Shown: positions 7,084 through 15,904 of the stretch, one piece after another | Position numbering within the stretch: position 1 is the stretch's first letter | Layout: each line of letters starts with the position of its first letter | From: Flavobacteriaceae bacterium | GTDB taxonomy: Bacteria > Bacteroidota > Bacteroidia > Flavobacteriales > Flavobacteriaceae | Assembly (NCBI GenBank): GCA_015490835.1 | Contig: WFXA01000188.1 | Location: forward strand, 1-32,538 | Direction: 5' to 3' | Length of the DNA stretch: 32,538 nt | Made by a program: the position numbers and the translations under genes | The notes under the pieces: model-generated | Told to the model about the DNA's origin: nothing | Seen by the model: the letters and a program-made list of their open reading frames with translations, nothing else | Databases searched by the model: none

Positions 7084-9150
7084 ATGAAACAAGCACCTAA
7101 AAGATATACTATAACCGCCGCATTACCGTATGTAAACGGACCCATTCACATTGGACACCTCGCCGGTGTATATGTTCCGGCAGATATTTATGCGCGTTAT
7201 CAAAGACTTCAAAACAAAGATGTCCTATTTGTTTGCGGAAGCGACGAACACGGCGTACCCATTACCATAAAAGCAAAAAAAGAAGGAATAACACCTCAAG
7301 AAGTAGTAGATAAATACCATAAAATAGTAAAAAAATCATTTGAAGATTTTGGTATTTCATTCGATAATTATTCGCGTACTTCGGATAGAATACATCATAA
7401 AACTGCTTCCGATTTTTTTAAAAAATTGTATAAAAAAGGGAAGTTTATAGAGCAAACTACAGAGCAGTTGTATGATGAAGAAGCGCAGCAGTTTTTGGCA
7501 GACCGCTTTGTGGTAGGCACGTGCCCAAAATGCGGTAACGAAGAAAGCTATGGCGACCAATGCGAAGCTTGCGGAACCTCGCACAACGCCACCGATTTAA
7601 TAAATCCTAAATCTGCTATTACCGGAAACACGCCAACCCTTAAAAAAACCAAACACTGGTTTTTACCGTTAGACCAATACCAAGACTGGTTAAAACAATG
7701 GATTTCAGAACAACATAAAAACGACTGGAAAACCAATGTGCTAGGGCAATGCAAATCATGGTTGGACGATGGATTACGACCTAGAGCCGTTACAAGAGAT
7801 TTGGATTGGGGAATTCCCGTTCCGGTGGAAGGTGCCGAAGGAAAAGTATTATATGTTTGGTTCGATGCGCCTATCGGGTATATCTCATCCACAAAAGAAT
7901 GGGCAGAAAGAGAAGGTAAAGATTGGGAACCCTATTGGAAAAATGATGACACAAAACTATTGCATTTTATAGGAAAGGACAACATCGTTTTTCACTGTAT
8001 TATTTTTCCGTCTATGCTTAAAGCCGTAGGAAGTTTTATCTTACCCGAAAACGTACCGGCAAACGAGTTTTTAAACCTCGAAGGAAACAAACTTTCTACC
8101 AGTAAAAACTGGGCGGTTTGGTTACACGAATACCTCGAAGATTTCCCAAATCAACAAGATGTACTGCGTTATGTGCTAACGGCAAACGCCCCAGAAACCA
8201 AAGACAACGACTTTACTTGGGTAGATTTTCAAGCAAGAAACAACAACGAGCTCGTAGCTGTTTTTGGTAATTTTATCAATCGCGTGGTGGTGCTTACCCA
8301 TAAATATTATGATGGCATTGTGCCTACTCCTTCAAATTTTTCTGAAATAGACAAAGAGGTGCTAACACAACTGCAAAATTATCCCAAGGTAATAGCAGAT
8401 AGTATAGAACGGTATCGTTTTAGAGAAGCACAAACCCAAATGATGAATGTGGCACGGTTGGGAAATAAATACTTGGCAGACGAAGAACCTTGGAAAACCA
8501 TAAAAACCGATGAACAACGCACAAAAACCGTGATGTATGTTGCTTTGCAAATCGCTTCGGCACTATCGGTATTAAGCGAACCTTTTTTGCCGTTTACTTC
8601 AGAAAAGTTAAAAAATATACTCCGGTTAAAAAATTCTTTCGTGTGGAAAGCTATTTCTGAAAAAGAAGTTTTAGTACCGGCTGGACATGCCATAGGAAAA
8701 GCCGAATTGCTTTTTAGTAAAATAGAAGACGAGCAAGTTCAACAACAATTAGATAAATTGGAAGCAACCAAAAAACAAAATCTAATGGAAAAAACACACC
8801 CTCAAATAACACCTCAAAAAGATACCGTTCAATTTGATGATTTTACCAAACTCGATATGCGTGTAGGAACCATCATTGAGGCTGAAAAAATGCCTAAAAC
8901 CAAAAAACTATTGGTTTTAAAGGTAGATACCGGAATAGACGTAAGAACCATTGTATCGGGAATAGCCGAAAGTTTTTCGCCGGAAGAAATAGTGGGTAAA
9001 AAAGTAACGGTTTTGGTTAATCTTGCTCCCAGAAAATTACGAGGAGTAGAAAGTCAAGGAATGATTTTAATGACCGAAACACCCGATGGCTCATTGGTTT
9101 TTATCAATCCGGATAAGGACTGCATAAGTAATGGATTAACTATAAGCTAG
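7084..9150 (+). CDS. metG: Methionyl-tRNA synthetase
   Basis: This enzyme charges tRNA(Met) and initiator tRNA with methionine in the cytoplasm. At 688 residues it is the long, dimeric form. The class I HIGH signature is at 22-25 in [15 protein letters not shown] zinc knuckle has Cys147, Cys150, Cys160 and Cys163 (CPKC...CEAC), and the KMSKS loop is the variant KLSTS (336-340). The anticodon-binding helical domain follows, and from about residue 585 there is an EMAP-II/Arc1p-like tRNA-binding OB fold ([20 protein letters not shown]). All core motifs are intact. The ATG at 7084 gives the expected [16 protein letters not shown] start. The gene converges with the delta-60 protein gene, leaving only 19 bp between stop codons. 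Confidence 0.97.
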   Translation: MKQAPKRYTITAALPYVNGPIHIGHLAGVYVPADIYARYQRLQNKDVLFVCGSDEHGVPITIKAKKEGITPQEVVDKYHKIVKKSFEDFGISFDNYSRTSDRIHHKTASDFFKKLYKKGKFIEQTTEQLYDEEAQQFLADRFVVGTCPKCGNEESYGDQCEACGTSHNATDLINPKSAITGNTPTLKKTKHWFLPLDQYQDWLKQWISEQHKNDWKTNVLGQCKSWLDDGLRPRAVTRDLDWGIPVPVEGAEGKVLYVWFDAPIGYISSTKEWAEREGKDWEPYWKNDDTKLLHFIGKDNIVFHCIIFPSMLKAVGSFILPENVPANEFLNLEGNKLSTSKNWAVWLHEYLEDFPNQQDVLRYVLTANAPETKDNDFTWVDFQARNNNELVAVFGNFINRVVVLTHKYYDGIVPTPSNFSEIDKEVLTQLQNYPKVIADSIERYRFREAQTQMMNVARLGNKYLADEEPWKTIKTDEQRTKTVMYVALQIASALSVLSEPFLPFTSEKLKNILRLKNSFVWKAISEKEVLVPAGHAIGKAELLFSKIEDEQVQQQLDKLEATKKQNLMEKTHPQITPQKDTVQFDDFTKLDMRVGTIIEAEKMPKTKKLLVLKVDTGIDVRTIVSGIAESFSPEEIVGKKVTVLVNLAPRKLRGVESQGMILMTETPDGSLVFINPDKDCISNGLTIS

Positions 9151-9169
9151 CGGGCTTTAAGACAGGTGA

Positions 9170-10630
9170 TTAAAACTTGACTATCTTCTCTGTAAACTTT
9201 TGTGTTTTAAATAAGTATATTCCTTGTTGTAACGCAGAAATATCAAGGGTGGTTTTTTGGTTTAGTAGCACGCCGGTTTGCACCTTTTTTCCGGTAACAT
9301 CAAAAATTTGATACGGCAGATTGTTTTTTGTAAGTCCTTTAACTCTAATTTCACCCGATGTTGGGTTGGGATAAACACTAAGGTTTTGTAGAGCGTTATC
9401 GTTTACACCCAATACTCTATTCTTGTATCGCAAAAGGACAATGTTAATATTGCCGTTATACCACATAGAGGTGCCAACCGAAAGAATTTTACCGTCCGGT
9501 TGAAAAACGGTATTTATATTACCCAATTCTGAATAATTATTTTGAAATTGAAAACTAGTGTCTAATTGTCCGTTTTGATGAAAACGCCTTATAGTTATAT
9601 ATCCTCCACCTTCAAAAAAGTCCCACGGTAAATCAGATATTATAATTCGGTCGTTTTCTTGAATTAAAACATCCCCAAAACCATAGGAATCAACTATTCC
9701 ATTATTTCCAAAGGAGGTATCCGGCACTCCATCAGGTAATAATTTATATGTGTCGGAATAAATTACCTCATTAACATTATCTACATAATTACAATAAGAA
9801 ATAATGCTTCCGTTACTTAATACGCCTATTTTTCCACAAGAGTAGTTATTGTTTGCAGGTATTTGAGCTATAGAATTAGTGCCATAATCGGCATCTGCAA
9901 CTCCCGAAGACAAAACTTTTACTACTCCGTTAATGGTGTTTTCTCCGGTGTTTTTATATTTTCCCGAAATAAAGAGCATTCCGGTATTATCCGTAACCAA
10001 TCTTGAAGGAGAATTTGTTTCGTCTGCTACCTGAAGCACTGCTACTCCGTTGGTTGCAAAGGCAGTATCCAAGTTTCCGTTAGGCAAAAGTCGCTTAAGA
10101 ACCAGTTGCGAAATGCCTCCGCTAGTTTGCTTCCCTAAGACAAGGATATTATTATTTTCCAAAACGATAAAATCTCGGGCTGTTTGGTCTCCGGTTGCAA
10201 CAACTAGCTCCCCGCTGTTACCAAAAGCAGTATCTAATGTTCCGTTAGCAAGTAATTTAATAAGAATAGAATCTCCAGAAGAATTGGTAGTTAAAATCAA
10301 CAAATCTTCCCCTGTAGTTTTTAGTTTTAAATATGAATTTTGATAATTAGCATCGTTCCAAACACCATTTGTTCCAAACGAATTATTGATGTTTCCATCA
10401 GGTAAATAACTAATTATTATTTTATCATTCGGATATAAAGAAGCTACCATAGCCGCGACAAAAATTGTGCCCGAGGGTGCAACGGTTACGAGCATACCGG
10501 AATCCCAATCATTACCAAAATCTGTTTCTACAATCCCATTATTTCCAAAGCTAAGATCCGGGCTTCCGTCTTGCGAAAACCCTAAAAAACCAATTAGGGC
10601 AAGTACCCATACAAAGTATTTTTTGTTCAT
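9170..10630 (-). CDS. Secreted delta-60 repeat protein with T9SS sorting domain
   Basis: This is a 486-residue protein from the ATG at 10630. I prefer that start over the upstream one at 10672 because it begins a clean signal peptide (MNKKYFVWVLALIGFLGFSQ). About seven delta-60 repeats follow, recognisable by (L/N)(D/T)xSFGxNGxV units (LSFGNNGIV, NSFGTNGVW, TAFGNSGEL, TAFATNGVA, ADYGTNSIA, TSFGNNGIV, TSFQFQNN). A propeller fold is likely. The C terminus has a standard T9SS sorting domain: LSVYPNPTSGEIRV, IFDVTGKKV, LQQGIYLFK. The protein should be exported across both membranes; its function is unknown. It converges on metG and diverges from recJ. Confidence 0.85.
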   Translation of the reverse strand: MNKKYFVWVLALIGFLGFSQDGSPDLSFGNNGIVETDFGNDWDSGMLVTVAPSGTIFVAAMVASLYPNDKIIISYLPDGNINNSFGTNGVWNDANYQNSYLKLKTTGEDLLILTTNSSGDSILIKLLANGTLDTAFGNSGELVVATGDQTARDFIVLENNNILVLGKQTSGGISQLVLKRLLPNGNLDTAFATNGVAVLQVADETNSPSRLVTDNTGMLFISGKYKNTGENTINGVVKVLSSGVADADYGTNSIAQIPANNNYSCGKIGVLSNGSIISYCNYVDNVNEVIYSDTYKLLPDGVPDTSFGNNGIVDSYGFGDVLIQENDRIIISDLPWDFFEGGGYITIRRFHQNGQLDTSFQFQNNYSELGNINTVFQPDGKILSVGTSMWYNGNINIVLLRYKNRVLGVNDNALQNLSVYPNPTSGEIRVKGLTKNNLPYQIFDVTGKKVQTGVLLNQKTTLDISALQQGIYLFKTQKFTEKIVKF

Positions 10631-10674
10631 AACAAATAATTTTATGCTTTTTAAGGGGGAATATAAACACAAAA

Positions 10675-10693
10675 AGCAATTAGTTTAATTGCT
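10675..10693 (-). terminator. AT-rich hairpin with T tract upstream of the delta-60 gene
   Basis: AGCAATTA (10675-10682) and TAATTGCT (10686-10693) form a perfect 8-bp stem with a 3-nt loop. On the minus strand it is followed by TTTTT. No minus-strand gene ends here, so it may be a leader hairpin of the delta-60 transcript, an attenuator, or a block to antisense transcription. The stem is AT-rich and may be weak. Confidence 0.3.
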
Positions 10694-10759
10694 ACTAATG
10701 TACAAAAAAATTGTATTTTCGTAACCATACACAAACAAAATTGCAGTTTAATCATTCCT

Positions 10760-10767
10760 TTACTTTG
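10760..10767 (+). promoter_or_regulatory. Possible recJ promoter, -7 box TTACTTTG
   Basis: It matches TAnnTTTG except for one base (T for A at the second position). A TTG at 10741-10743 lies 16 bp upstream. The box ends 5 nt before the ATG, so transcription would start at or next to the start codon. Confidence 0.3.
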
Positions 10768-10772
10768 CATCT

Positions 10773-12464
10773 ATGCGTTGGACTCTTAAACCAAAACCCG
10801 AACCTAAATTAGTTAACACACTTTCTGAAGAGCTTGGGGTTGCTCCCATTATTGCAACACTTCTGGTTCAAAGAGGAATTACCAATTACCAAGAAGCTAA
10901 AAATTTTTTTAGACCCAACCTTCTCCAATTACACGACCCGTTTTTAATGAAGGATATGGATAAAGCAGTAACTAGAATTGAAAAAGCAATAACTAACCAA
11001 GAAAACATATTAATATACGGCGATTACGATGTAGACGGTACCACCAGCGTGGCATTACTATCTTCTTATTTAAAAACGTTTTACCCAAATGTAGCCACAT
11101 ACATCCCAGATCGTTATACCGAAGGCTATGGCGTTTCATATCAAGGTATCGAATTTGCTTGCGATAATGATTTTAGTCTAATTATTGCCTTAGATTGTGG
11201 CGTAAAAGCCATCGATAAAGTTGCTTATGCCCATAAAAAAAACATAGACTTTATTATTTGCGACCATCACCGACCCGGCAAACATATACCCGATGCAATT
11301 GCTGTTTTAGACCCAAAACGAGAAGATTGCAAGTATCCTTACAAAGAACTTTGCGGTTGTGGTGTAGGTTTTAAACTCATACAAGCATTAGCACGTAACA
11401 GAAACGAAACAATTAAAGATTTAATTCCTTATTTAGATTTGGTAGCTACTGCAATTGGTGCCGATATTGTACCTATTACCGGAGAGAATAGAATTTTAGC
11501 TTATCACGGATTAAAAGTGATTAACGAAAATCCCCGCCCCGGATTTAAAGCCATTATGCAACAAACTAATAAAGAAAAATTTACTATTACCGATGTGGTT
11601 TTTATCATAGCTCCCAGAATCAATGCAGCGGGACGTATGAAACACGGAAATCATGCGGTTACACTCCTTACCGAAACAGACTATAACCTCGCCACACAAT
11701 ATGCCATAGATATTAATACCTTTAATACAGAAAGGCGAGATACCGATAAACGAATTACCCAAGAAGCATTGTTGCAAATAGAAAAAAACAATGAAAAAGA
11801 AGGCTTTACTACAGTGGTTTATGATGAAACTTGGCACAAAGGCGTTATTGGTATCGTTGCTTCCAGATTAACAGAAACCTATTATCGACCAACTTTAGTT
11901 TTTACTAAAAGCGGTGAGAAATTAGCGGCTTCGGCACGAAGTGTAAAAGATTTTGATGTGTATGAAGCCTTAGAAGCTTGTAAGGAACATATCGAGCAGT
12001 TTGGTGGGCATAAATATGCAGCAGGACTTACCTTAAAAGAAGAAAACTATAATGCTTTTAAAGCTAAATTTGAAGAAGTGGTTACAAAAACAATAGCCCC
12101 AAAATTACTCAACAAAGAAATAAAAATAGATACCAAAATTGATCTTAGTGATATCACTCCAAAACTGCACCGAATTTTGCAACAATTTGCGCCCTTTGGA
12201 CCCGGAAATATGACTCCTGTTTTTATGGCTGAAAACCTGCAAGATACGGGTTACGGAAAACAAGTGGGTGAAGATGGAAAGCACTTGCGTTTTACAGCAA
12301 CTCAAAACGAAACCGGAAAAATAGTGGGTATTGGGTTTAATCTAGGCGAAAAATATGAACTTATTAAAAACCGAAAACTCTTTAAAGCCATTTTTACCAT
12401 TGATGAAAATGAATGGAACGGCACAAAAAGTCTTCAGCTAAAGGTGAAGGATGTTAAGGGATAA
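10773..12464 (+). CDS. recJ: Single-stranded-DNA-specific exonuclease RecJ
   Basis: RecJ is a 5'-3' single-strand DNA exonuclease used in recombination and in repair of mismatches and bases. At 563 residues it is the usual length. The DHH phosphoesterase domain shows motif I in IYGDYDVDGTTS (Asp84, Asp86, Asp88), motif II in ALDCGV, and the DHH signature ICDHHRPGKH (164-166). GADIVPITGENR follows. The DHHA1 part has GVIGIVASRL and the nucleic-acid-binding EQFGGHKYAAGL, with a C-terminal OB domain (FGPGNMTPVF). All catalytic residues are present. It is a single gene, divergent from the delta-60 gene. Confidence 0.96.
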   Translation: MRWTLKPKPEPKLVNTLSEELGVAPIIATLLVQRGITNYQEAKNFFRPNLLQLHDPFLMKDMDKAVTRIEKAITNQENILIYGDYDVDGTTSVALLSSYLKTFYPNVATYIPDRYTEGYGVSYQGIEFACDNDFSLIIALDCGVKAIDKVAYAHKKNIDFIICDHHRPGKHIPDAIAVLDPKREDCKYPYKELCGCGVGFKLIQALARNRNETIKDLIPYLDLVATAIGADIVPITGENRILAYHGLKVINENPRPGFKAIMQQTNKEKFTITDVVFIIAPRINAAGRMKHGNHAVTLLTETDYNLATQYAIDINTFNTERRDTDKRITQEALLQIEKNNEKEGFTTVVYDETWHKGVIGIVASRLTETYYRPTLVFTKSGEKLAASARSVKDFDVYEALEACKEHIEQFGGHKYAAGLTLKEENYNAFKAKFEEVVTKTIAPKLLNKEIKIDTKIDLSDITPKLHRILQQFAPFGPGNMTPVFMAENLQDTGYGKQVGEDGKHLRFTATQNETGKIVGIGFNLGEKYELIKNRKLFKAIFTIDENEWNGTKSLQLKVKDVKG

Positions 12465-12509
12465 ATAGTATTGCTAATGTTAATACGACAATTTACAAAC
12501 CATCATACC

Positions 12510-12641
12510 TAAAAAATAGGCAATATTAGAAGCAATAATAATAAAAATCACAGCCCATAACATTTTTATACTAAAACTTTGATTAACAAAATATTTGTTG
12601 ATTAAGTTCATGCTTATTTTGGTGTTAAAAACAGTCAACAT
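12510..12641 (-). CDS. Small membrane protein of 43 residues, unrecognised
   Basis: An ATG at 12641 opens a 44-codon frame ending in TAG at 12510-12512. The product has a polar N-terminal half (contains NTKISMNLINKYF) and a C-terminal membrane helix (WAVIFILLLLILPIF) with nothing after it, so it would be tail-anchored or a tiny inner-membrane protein. Support for a real gene: a Shine-Dalgarno-like AAGGA 5 nt before the ATG, and a perfect -7 box TATATTTG about 24 nt upstream, which predicts a leader of around 17 nt. It lies 49 bp downstream of lpxH on the same strand. I do not recognise a family. An internal ATG at 12611 would give 33 residues. Confidence 0.5.
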
Positions 12642-12664
12642 ATTTTCCTTACTATATTCAACTA

Positions 12665-12672
12665 CAAATATA
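12665..12672 (-). promoter_or_regulatory. Promoter of the 43-residue ORF, -7 box TATATTTG
   Basis: It is an exact TAnnTTTG match on the minus strand, in the short gap after the lpxH stop codon, with the predicted start about 17 nt before the ATG at 12641. Confidence 0.45.
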
Positions 12673-12690
12673 ACTTTATAGTTTAGAAAT

Positions 12691-13473
12691 TTATAACCGG
12701 TGTTTTGATGTTATTTTGGCGCCGTATTCTTTCAGTTTAAAAGAATCGCCATCAAACACACCATAAGTAAAATGGTTTACCCAATCGCCAATATTAAAAT
12801 AGGTTGAGTTTTCGGCTACTTTAATTTCCATAGGAAGGTGCCGGTGTCCAAAAACAAAATAATCATAATGCTTTGTTTCTAGTTTTCGTTTGGCATAAAG
12901 GGCGAGCCATTCTTTTTCGTTGCCCAAAAAAGTTTTGTCTTCCTCTCCCGAAATGAGTTTGTTTTTGGTAGAGAGATGTTGGGCAATTTTAACACCAATA
13001 TCTGGGTGTAACCAACGGTATAACCATTTTGAAAACGGATTGGTAAATACTTTTTTCATTCGTTTGTAGCCTTTGTCTCCGGGTCCTTTTCCGTCGCCAT
13101 GACCTATAAAAAAGGTTTTGTTGTTAAAGGAAAATTCTTTGGGCTGAAAGTAAACCGGTATGTTAAGTTCCGTTTCAAAATAATCGCGCATCCATAAATC
13201 ATGATTGCCAACAAAAAAATAGATTGGTATTCCGGAGTCACTTATTTCAGCAAGTTTTCCCAGTACACGGACAAAGCCTTTGGGGACAACAGTTTTGTAT
13301 TCAAACCAAAAATCAAACAAATCGCCCAATAAAAAAATGACTGCAGCATCTTCTTTTACTTTATCTAACCATTGTACAAACTTTTTTTCACGCGGAAGGC
13401 TTTCTTTATATGTAGGTGCTCCCAAGTGATTGTCGCTGGAGAAATAAATTTTTTTTCCTTGAGGTATTTGCAT
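12691..13473 (-). CDS. lpxH: UDP-2,3-diacylglucosamine diphosphatase (LpxH-type)
   Basis: This 260-residue protein is a calcineurin-like metallophosphoesterase that hydrolyses UDP-2,3-diacylglucosamine to lipid X in lipid A synthesis, at the inner face of the inner membrane. The metal-binding motifs are in order: SSDNHLG (Asp14, His16), LLGDLFDFW (Asp51), VGNHD (Asn90, His91), GHGDG (His125) and FGHRH (His210, His212). The LGDLFDFWFEY and GNHDLWM segments are characteristic of LpxH rather than generic phosphoesterases. The length is near the usual 240-260. The -7 box ends 4 nt before the start codon, so the mRNA may be leaderless. queD lies 72 bp upstream on the same strand. Confidence 0.88.
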   Translation of the reverse strand: MQIPQGKKIYFSSDNHLGAPTYKESLPREKKFVQWLDKVKEDAAVIFLLGDLFDFWFEYKTVVPKGFVRVLGKLAEISDSGIPIYFFVGNHDLWMRDYFETELNIPVYFQPKEFSFNNKTFFIGHGDGKGPGDKGYKRMKKVFTNPFSKWLYRWLHPDIGVKIAQHLSTKNKLISGEEDKTFLGNEKEWLALYAKRKLETKHYDYFVFGHRHLPMEIKVAENSTYFNIGDWVNHFTYGVFDGDSFKLKEYGAKITSKHRL

Positions 13474-13477
13474 AAAA

Positions 13478-13485
13478 CAAATGTA
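13478..13485 (-). promoter_or_regulatory. lpxH promoter, -7 box TACATTTG
   Basis: It is an exact TAnnTTTG match, separated from the lpxH ATG by only 4 nt. The transcription start would fall at or within the start codon. No in-frame alternative start lies just downstream. Confidence 0.45.
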
Positions 13486-13545
13486 CGTTAATTTTTTGTG
13501 TTAAGGATAGTGCTAAGCCACCATTTACCGGCGATAAGCTCGAAC

Positions 13546-13992
13546 CTAATTATCGTCGGCAAACCATTCTGCATAGCTGCTGTTGGTTTCTTGTAATTTT
13601 AAGGAGTGAAGCTTTATGTGTGGCGGCAACTCGGCTTTTATAATATTTACAAAATCTAATAACATCATTTCGCTGGTAGGTTGATAATCTACCAACAACA
13701 CATTGTGCCCTCTTTTTTCTAGCTCGTGAGCCAACTCAACGTGTGGTGTGTTTTTGTTAAAAACGGTGGCGTGGTCAAAGACATCTACAATTTTGGTTTT
13801 TACCATTTTTTTAAGGTCGCCAAAATCGATTACCATTCCGTATTTAACATTTTTGTTATCGGTAACGGGTTCGCCTATAACCGTAACATAAAGTTTGTAA
13901 CTATGACCGTGCACATTCTTGCATTTCCCGTCGTAGCCATAGAGTGCGTGACCGGTTTCGAAAGAAAATTGTTTGGTGATTCTAATCTTCAT
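13546..13992 (-). CDS. queD: 6-pyruvoyl-tetrahydropterin synthase/QueD family protein
   Basis: This 148-residue tunnelling-fold enzyme most likely makes 6-carboxy-5,6,7,8-tetrahydropterin from dihydroneopterin triphosphate, the second step to queuosine. Zinc ligands are His15 (ETGHAL), His28 and His30 (NVHGHSY). The catalytic Cys24 lies in DGKCKNVHGH, the CxxxHGH spacing shared by QueD and PTPS. MVIDFGDLKK, DHATVFN (catalytic His) and LQETNSSYAEW (substrate-binding Glu) complete the family pattern. Bacterial members of this length are usually QueD, but a PTPS activity cannot be excluded from sequence. No other queuosine gene is adjacent. It has its own promoter box in the 33-bp gap after the MATE gene. 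Confidence 0.88.
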   Translation of the reverse strand: MKIRITKQFSFETGHALYGYDGKCKNVHGHSYKLYVTVIGEPVTDNKNVKYGMVIDFGDLKKMVKTKIVDVFDHATVFNKNTPHVELAHELEKRGHNVLLVDYQPTSEMMLLDFVNIIKAELPPHIKLHSLKLQETNSSYAEWFADDN

Positions 13993-14011
13993 TATTTTTG
14001 AATTTCTAATG

Positions 14012-14019
14012 CAAAGGTA
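14012..14019 (-). promoter_or_regulatory. queD promoter, -7 box TACCTTTG
   Basis: It is an exact TAnnTTTG match 19 nt upstream of the queD ATG at 13992, inside the 33-bp gap after the MATE stop codon. Confidence 0.5.
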
Positions 14020-14025
14020 TTGTTT

Positions 14026-15360
14026 TTATAATTTTGCTTTCGGGTAATATTTGTTTTTAAATTTAATTATTAAACCGGTGGCTCTAAAAGCGATCCAAAC
14101 TATTAAAGCTATCCAAATTCCGTTTAGTTTTAAGTTGTAATAACTACAAATAAATAGGGTTGGTACAAAGCCTAGAAAGGTAGCTGCAAGGAGTGTGTTT
14201 CGTAAAAACTTCATTTCTCCTAACCCTTTAAAAATAGCGTCTAAGGTAAATCCGATAGCATTAACCGGTTGCGAGAGCAACACCCAATAAAAAACCCCGT
14301 AAAAAACCGAAAGAACGGCAGTGTCTTTAGTGAAAATAGCACCTAACTTGTTATAAAAAAGTACTCCTACAGTTGCTAGCAATAGTGCAATTACCAAGTT
14401 ATAAAGATTTACACGTTTGGTTAATGTCCAAAGATTTTTATATTGTTTTGCACCCAATAATCTTCCACCAAGAATATTTCCTGCCGCACCATAACCATCG
14501 ATAAAAAAAGCAGAGAATAACCATAAATTCATTGCAATGGTATGTGCTGCAATGTATTCTTTACCTAATGCTGTTGCTTCACGAGTAGCTATAATCAGTG
14601 CAATGTTTAAAGCAATAGATCGTACAAACAGGTTAAAACTCATAGAAACCAATTGCTTGATTTCGGGATGTAATTTTTTTCCTAATCGCAAGGATACATC
14701 TGTTCTTCTCAACAAAAAAAGAAGGGATAACAATGCCATAACCGCCTGTGCAATTAAACTCGCCCAAGCAGCACCTTTTACATCCATTGGCTCTATAACT
14801 CCTTCAATTCCATACACCAATAAAAAATCTAACCCAATGTTTAATACCGCACCAATTAGGGCAATAATCATAGGATAAAACGTGTTTTGCAACCCTCTAA
14901 AAATCCCGAATATCGCAAAGGTAAACAGGGTCAGCGGAAACCCCCAAACACGAATGTAATAATAGTCTAAACTAAATGTGAGAATGGTTCCTTTTGCTTT
15001 AAAAAACACGAATATTTCTTCCACAAGAAAATAAGTAGCAAACAATAAAAACACACTTAATAATACATTAAACACGATGGCTTGCACCGGAAATGTTGTT
15101 AACGATTTAATTTTTCCGGCTCCTAATTTTTGCGAAATAATTGCCGATATGGCACTTCGTGTTTGTGCAAGAATCCATATAATAGTAGATAGAAAAGTGC
15201 CTACAATGCCAACTGCGGCTAGTGATTCGGTACCTATTTGCGGGATATTGCCCACAACCGCAGCATCGGTAGCAGAAAGTATAGGCTCTGCAATACCCGA
15301 TAAAATGGCGGGAATAGCTAGTTGCTGTATGCGTTTAAACGAAATATCTATTTGTTGCAT
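14026..15360 (-). CDS. MATE family efflux transporter
   Basis: This 444-residue integral membrane protein has about 12 hydrophobic helices and is a MATE (multidrug and toxic compound extrusion) exporter using a Na+ or H+ gradient. The N-terminal segment (IQQLAIPAILSGIAEPILSA, then TDAAVVGN) is the typical MATE start, with repeats of the same pattern in the second half (MSFNLFVRSIALN). The ATG at 15360 is preferred to the one at 15375 because the family starts just before this helix. Either start overlaps the 3' end of the upstream acetyltransferase gene, so the two are translationally coupled in one operon. The substrate is unknown. Confidence 0.88.
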   Translation of the reverse strand: MQQIDISFKRIQQLAIPAILSGIAEPILSATDAAVVGNIPQIGTESLAAVGIVGTFLSTIIWILAQTRSAISAIISQKLGAGKIKSLTTFPVQAIVFNVLLSVFLLFATYFLVEEIFVFFKAKGTILTFSLDYYYIRVWGFPLTLFTFAIFGIFRGLQNTFYPMIIALIGAVLNIGLDFLLVYGIEGVIEPMDVKGAAWASLIAQAVMALLSLLFLLRRTDVSLRLGKKLHPEIKQLVSMSFNLFVRSIALNIALIIATREATALGKEYIAAHTIAMNLWLFSAFFIDGYGAAGNILGGRLLGAKQYKNLWTLTKRVNLYNLVIALLLATVGVLFYNKLGAIFTKDTAVLSVFYGVFYWVLLSQPVNAIGFTLDAIFKGLGEMKFLRNTLLAATFLGFVPTLFICSYYNLKLNGIWIALIVWIAFRATGLIIKFKNKYYPKAKL

Positions 15361-15854
15361 AGGCGTTCGTAACAATAAAACGGGTCATTGCTTTGGTTTA
15401 AATAATACACTTTACCAACTTTTTGATATCCTCTTAACTCATAAAATTTTTGATTTCGTTTGTTGTTGCTAAAGGTATCTAAACGAATAGATACATAGTT
15501 GTTTTTTAAAGCAAACTCTTCTGCAAAAGTCATTAGTTTTTGAGCATTTCCTTGGTGTTGAAAATCAGGGTGCACTGCCAGTCGATGAACGTATAAATTA
15601 TTATAATCGGGTGTTAACCAGGATATTGTTTTGTAAGGTTCGTCTATTTGAGAAGTTAAAACAATACAACCTATAATAATATTATTAAGTTCCTTTACAT
15701 ATAATTCATTTCTTTGATAGTCTTGCAAAAAAAGTTCTTTAATAGGGTATTTTTCACTCCATTGAAAAATGTTTTGGCGCATCATTTCTTTAGCGCAAGA
15801 CCTTGTAATATGCAATATTTTGGGTATTTCGTGTATATTTGCAAGACGAATCAT
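15348..15854 (-). CDS. GNAT family N-acetyltransferase
   Basis: This 168-residue protein is an acetyl-CoA-dependent transferase of the GNAT fold. Motif A is visible in LYVHRLAVHPDFQHQGNAQKLM, where QHQGNA is the pyrophosphate-binding Q/RxxGxG/A loop. The following stretch (VSIRLDTFSNNKRNQKFYELRGYQKVGK) is the usual motif B with the Tyr after Asn-x-x-Asn. The acceptor substrate cannot be inferred. It overlaps the MATE transporter gene downstream by 13 bp, suggesting that the pair may handle the same toxic compound by modification and export; this is inference only. A promoter box lies 21 nt upstream. Confidence 0.85.
   Translation of the reverse strand: MIRLANIHEIPKILHITRSCAKEMMRQNIFQWSEKYPIKELFLQDYQRNELYVKELNNIIIGCIVLTSQIDEPYKTISWLTPDYNNLYVHRLAVHPDFQHQGNAQKLMTFAEEFALKNNYVSIRLDTFSNNKRNQKFYELRGYQKVGKVYYLNQSNDPFYCYERLCNK
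15834..15841 (+). promoter_or_regulatory. Possible promoter of the Usp gene, -7 box TATATTTG
   Basis: It is an exact TAnnTTTG match on the plus strand, inside the first codons of the divergent GNAT gene. It would give a leader of about 55 nt for the Usp gene starting at 15905. Confidence 0.35.
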
Positions 15855-15874
15855 TTATTCGCTATATTTTTTCA

Positions 15875-15882
15875 CAAAGTTA
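15875..15882 (-). promoter_or_regulatory. Promoter of the GNAT-MATE operon, -7 box TAACTTTG
   Basis: It is an exact TAnnTTTG match in the 50-bp gap between the divergent GNAT and Usp genes, 21 bp before the GNAT start codon. Confidence 0.5.
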
Positions 15883-15904
15883 CAGATAAATACCACTACT
15901 AAAA

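Noticed and set aside
6951-7145. 64-residue minus-strand ORF with hydrophobic segments overlapping the metG start
   Set aside because: Its first third is antisense to the conserved metG N terminus, its start lies inside metG, and no promoter or RBS was seen. Hydrophobic reading is expected from T-rich antisense DNA.
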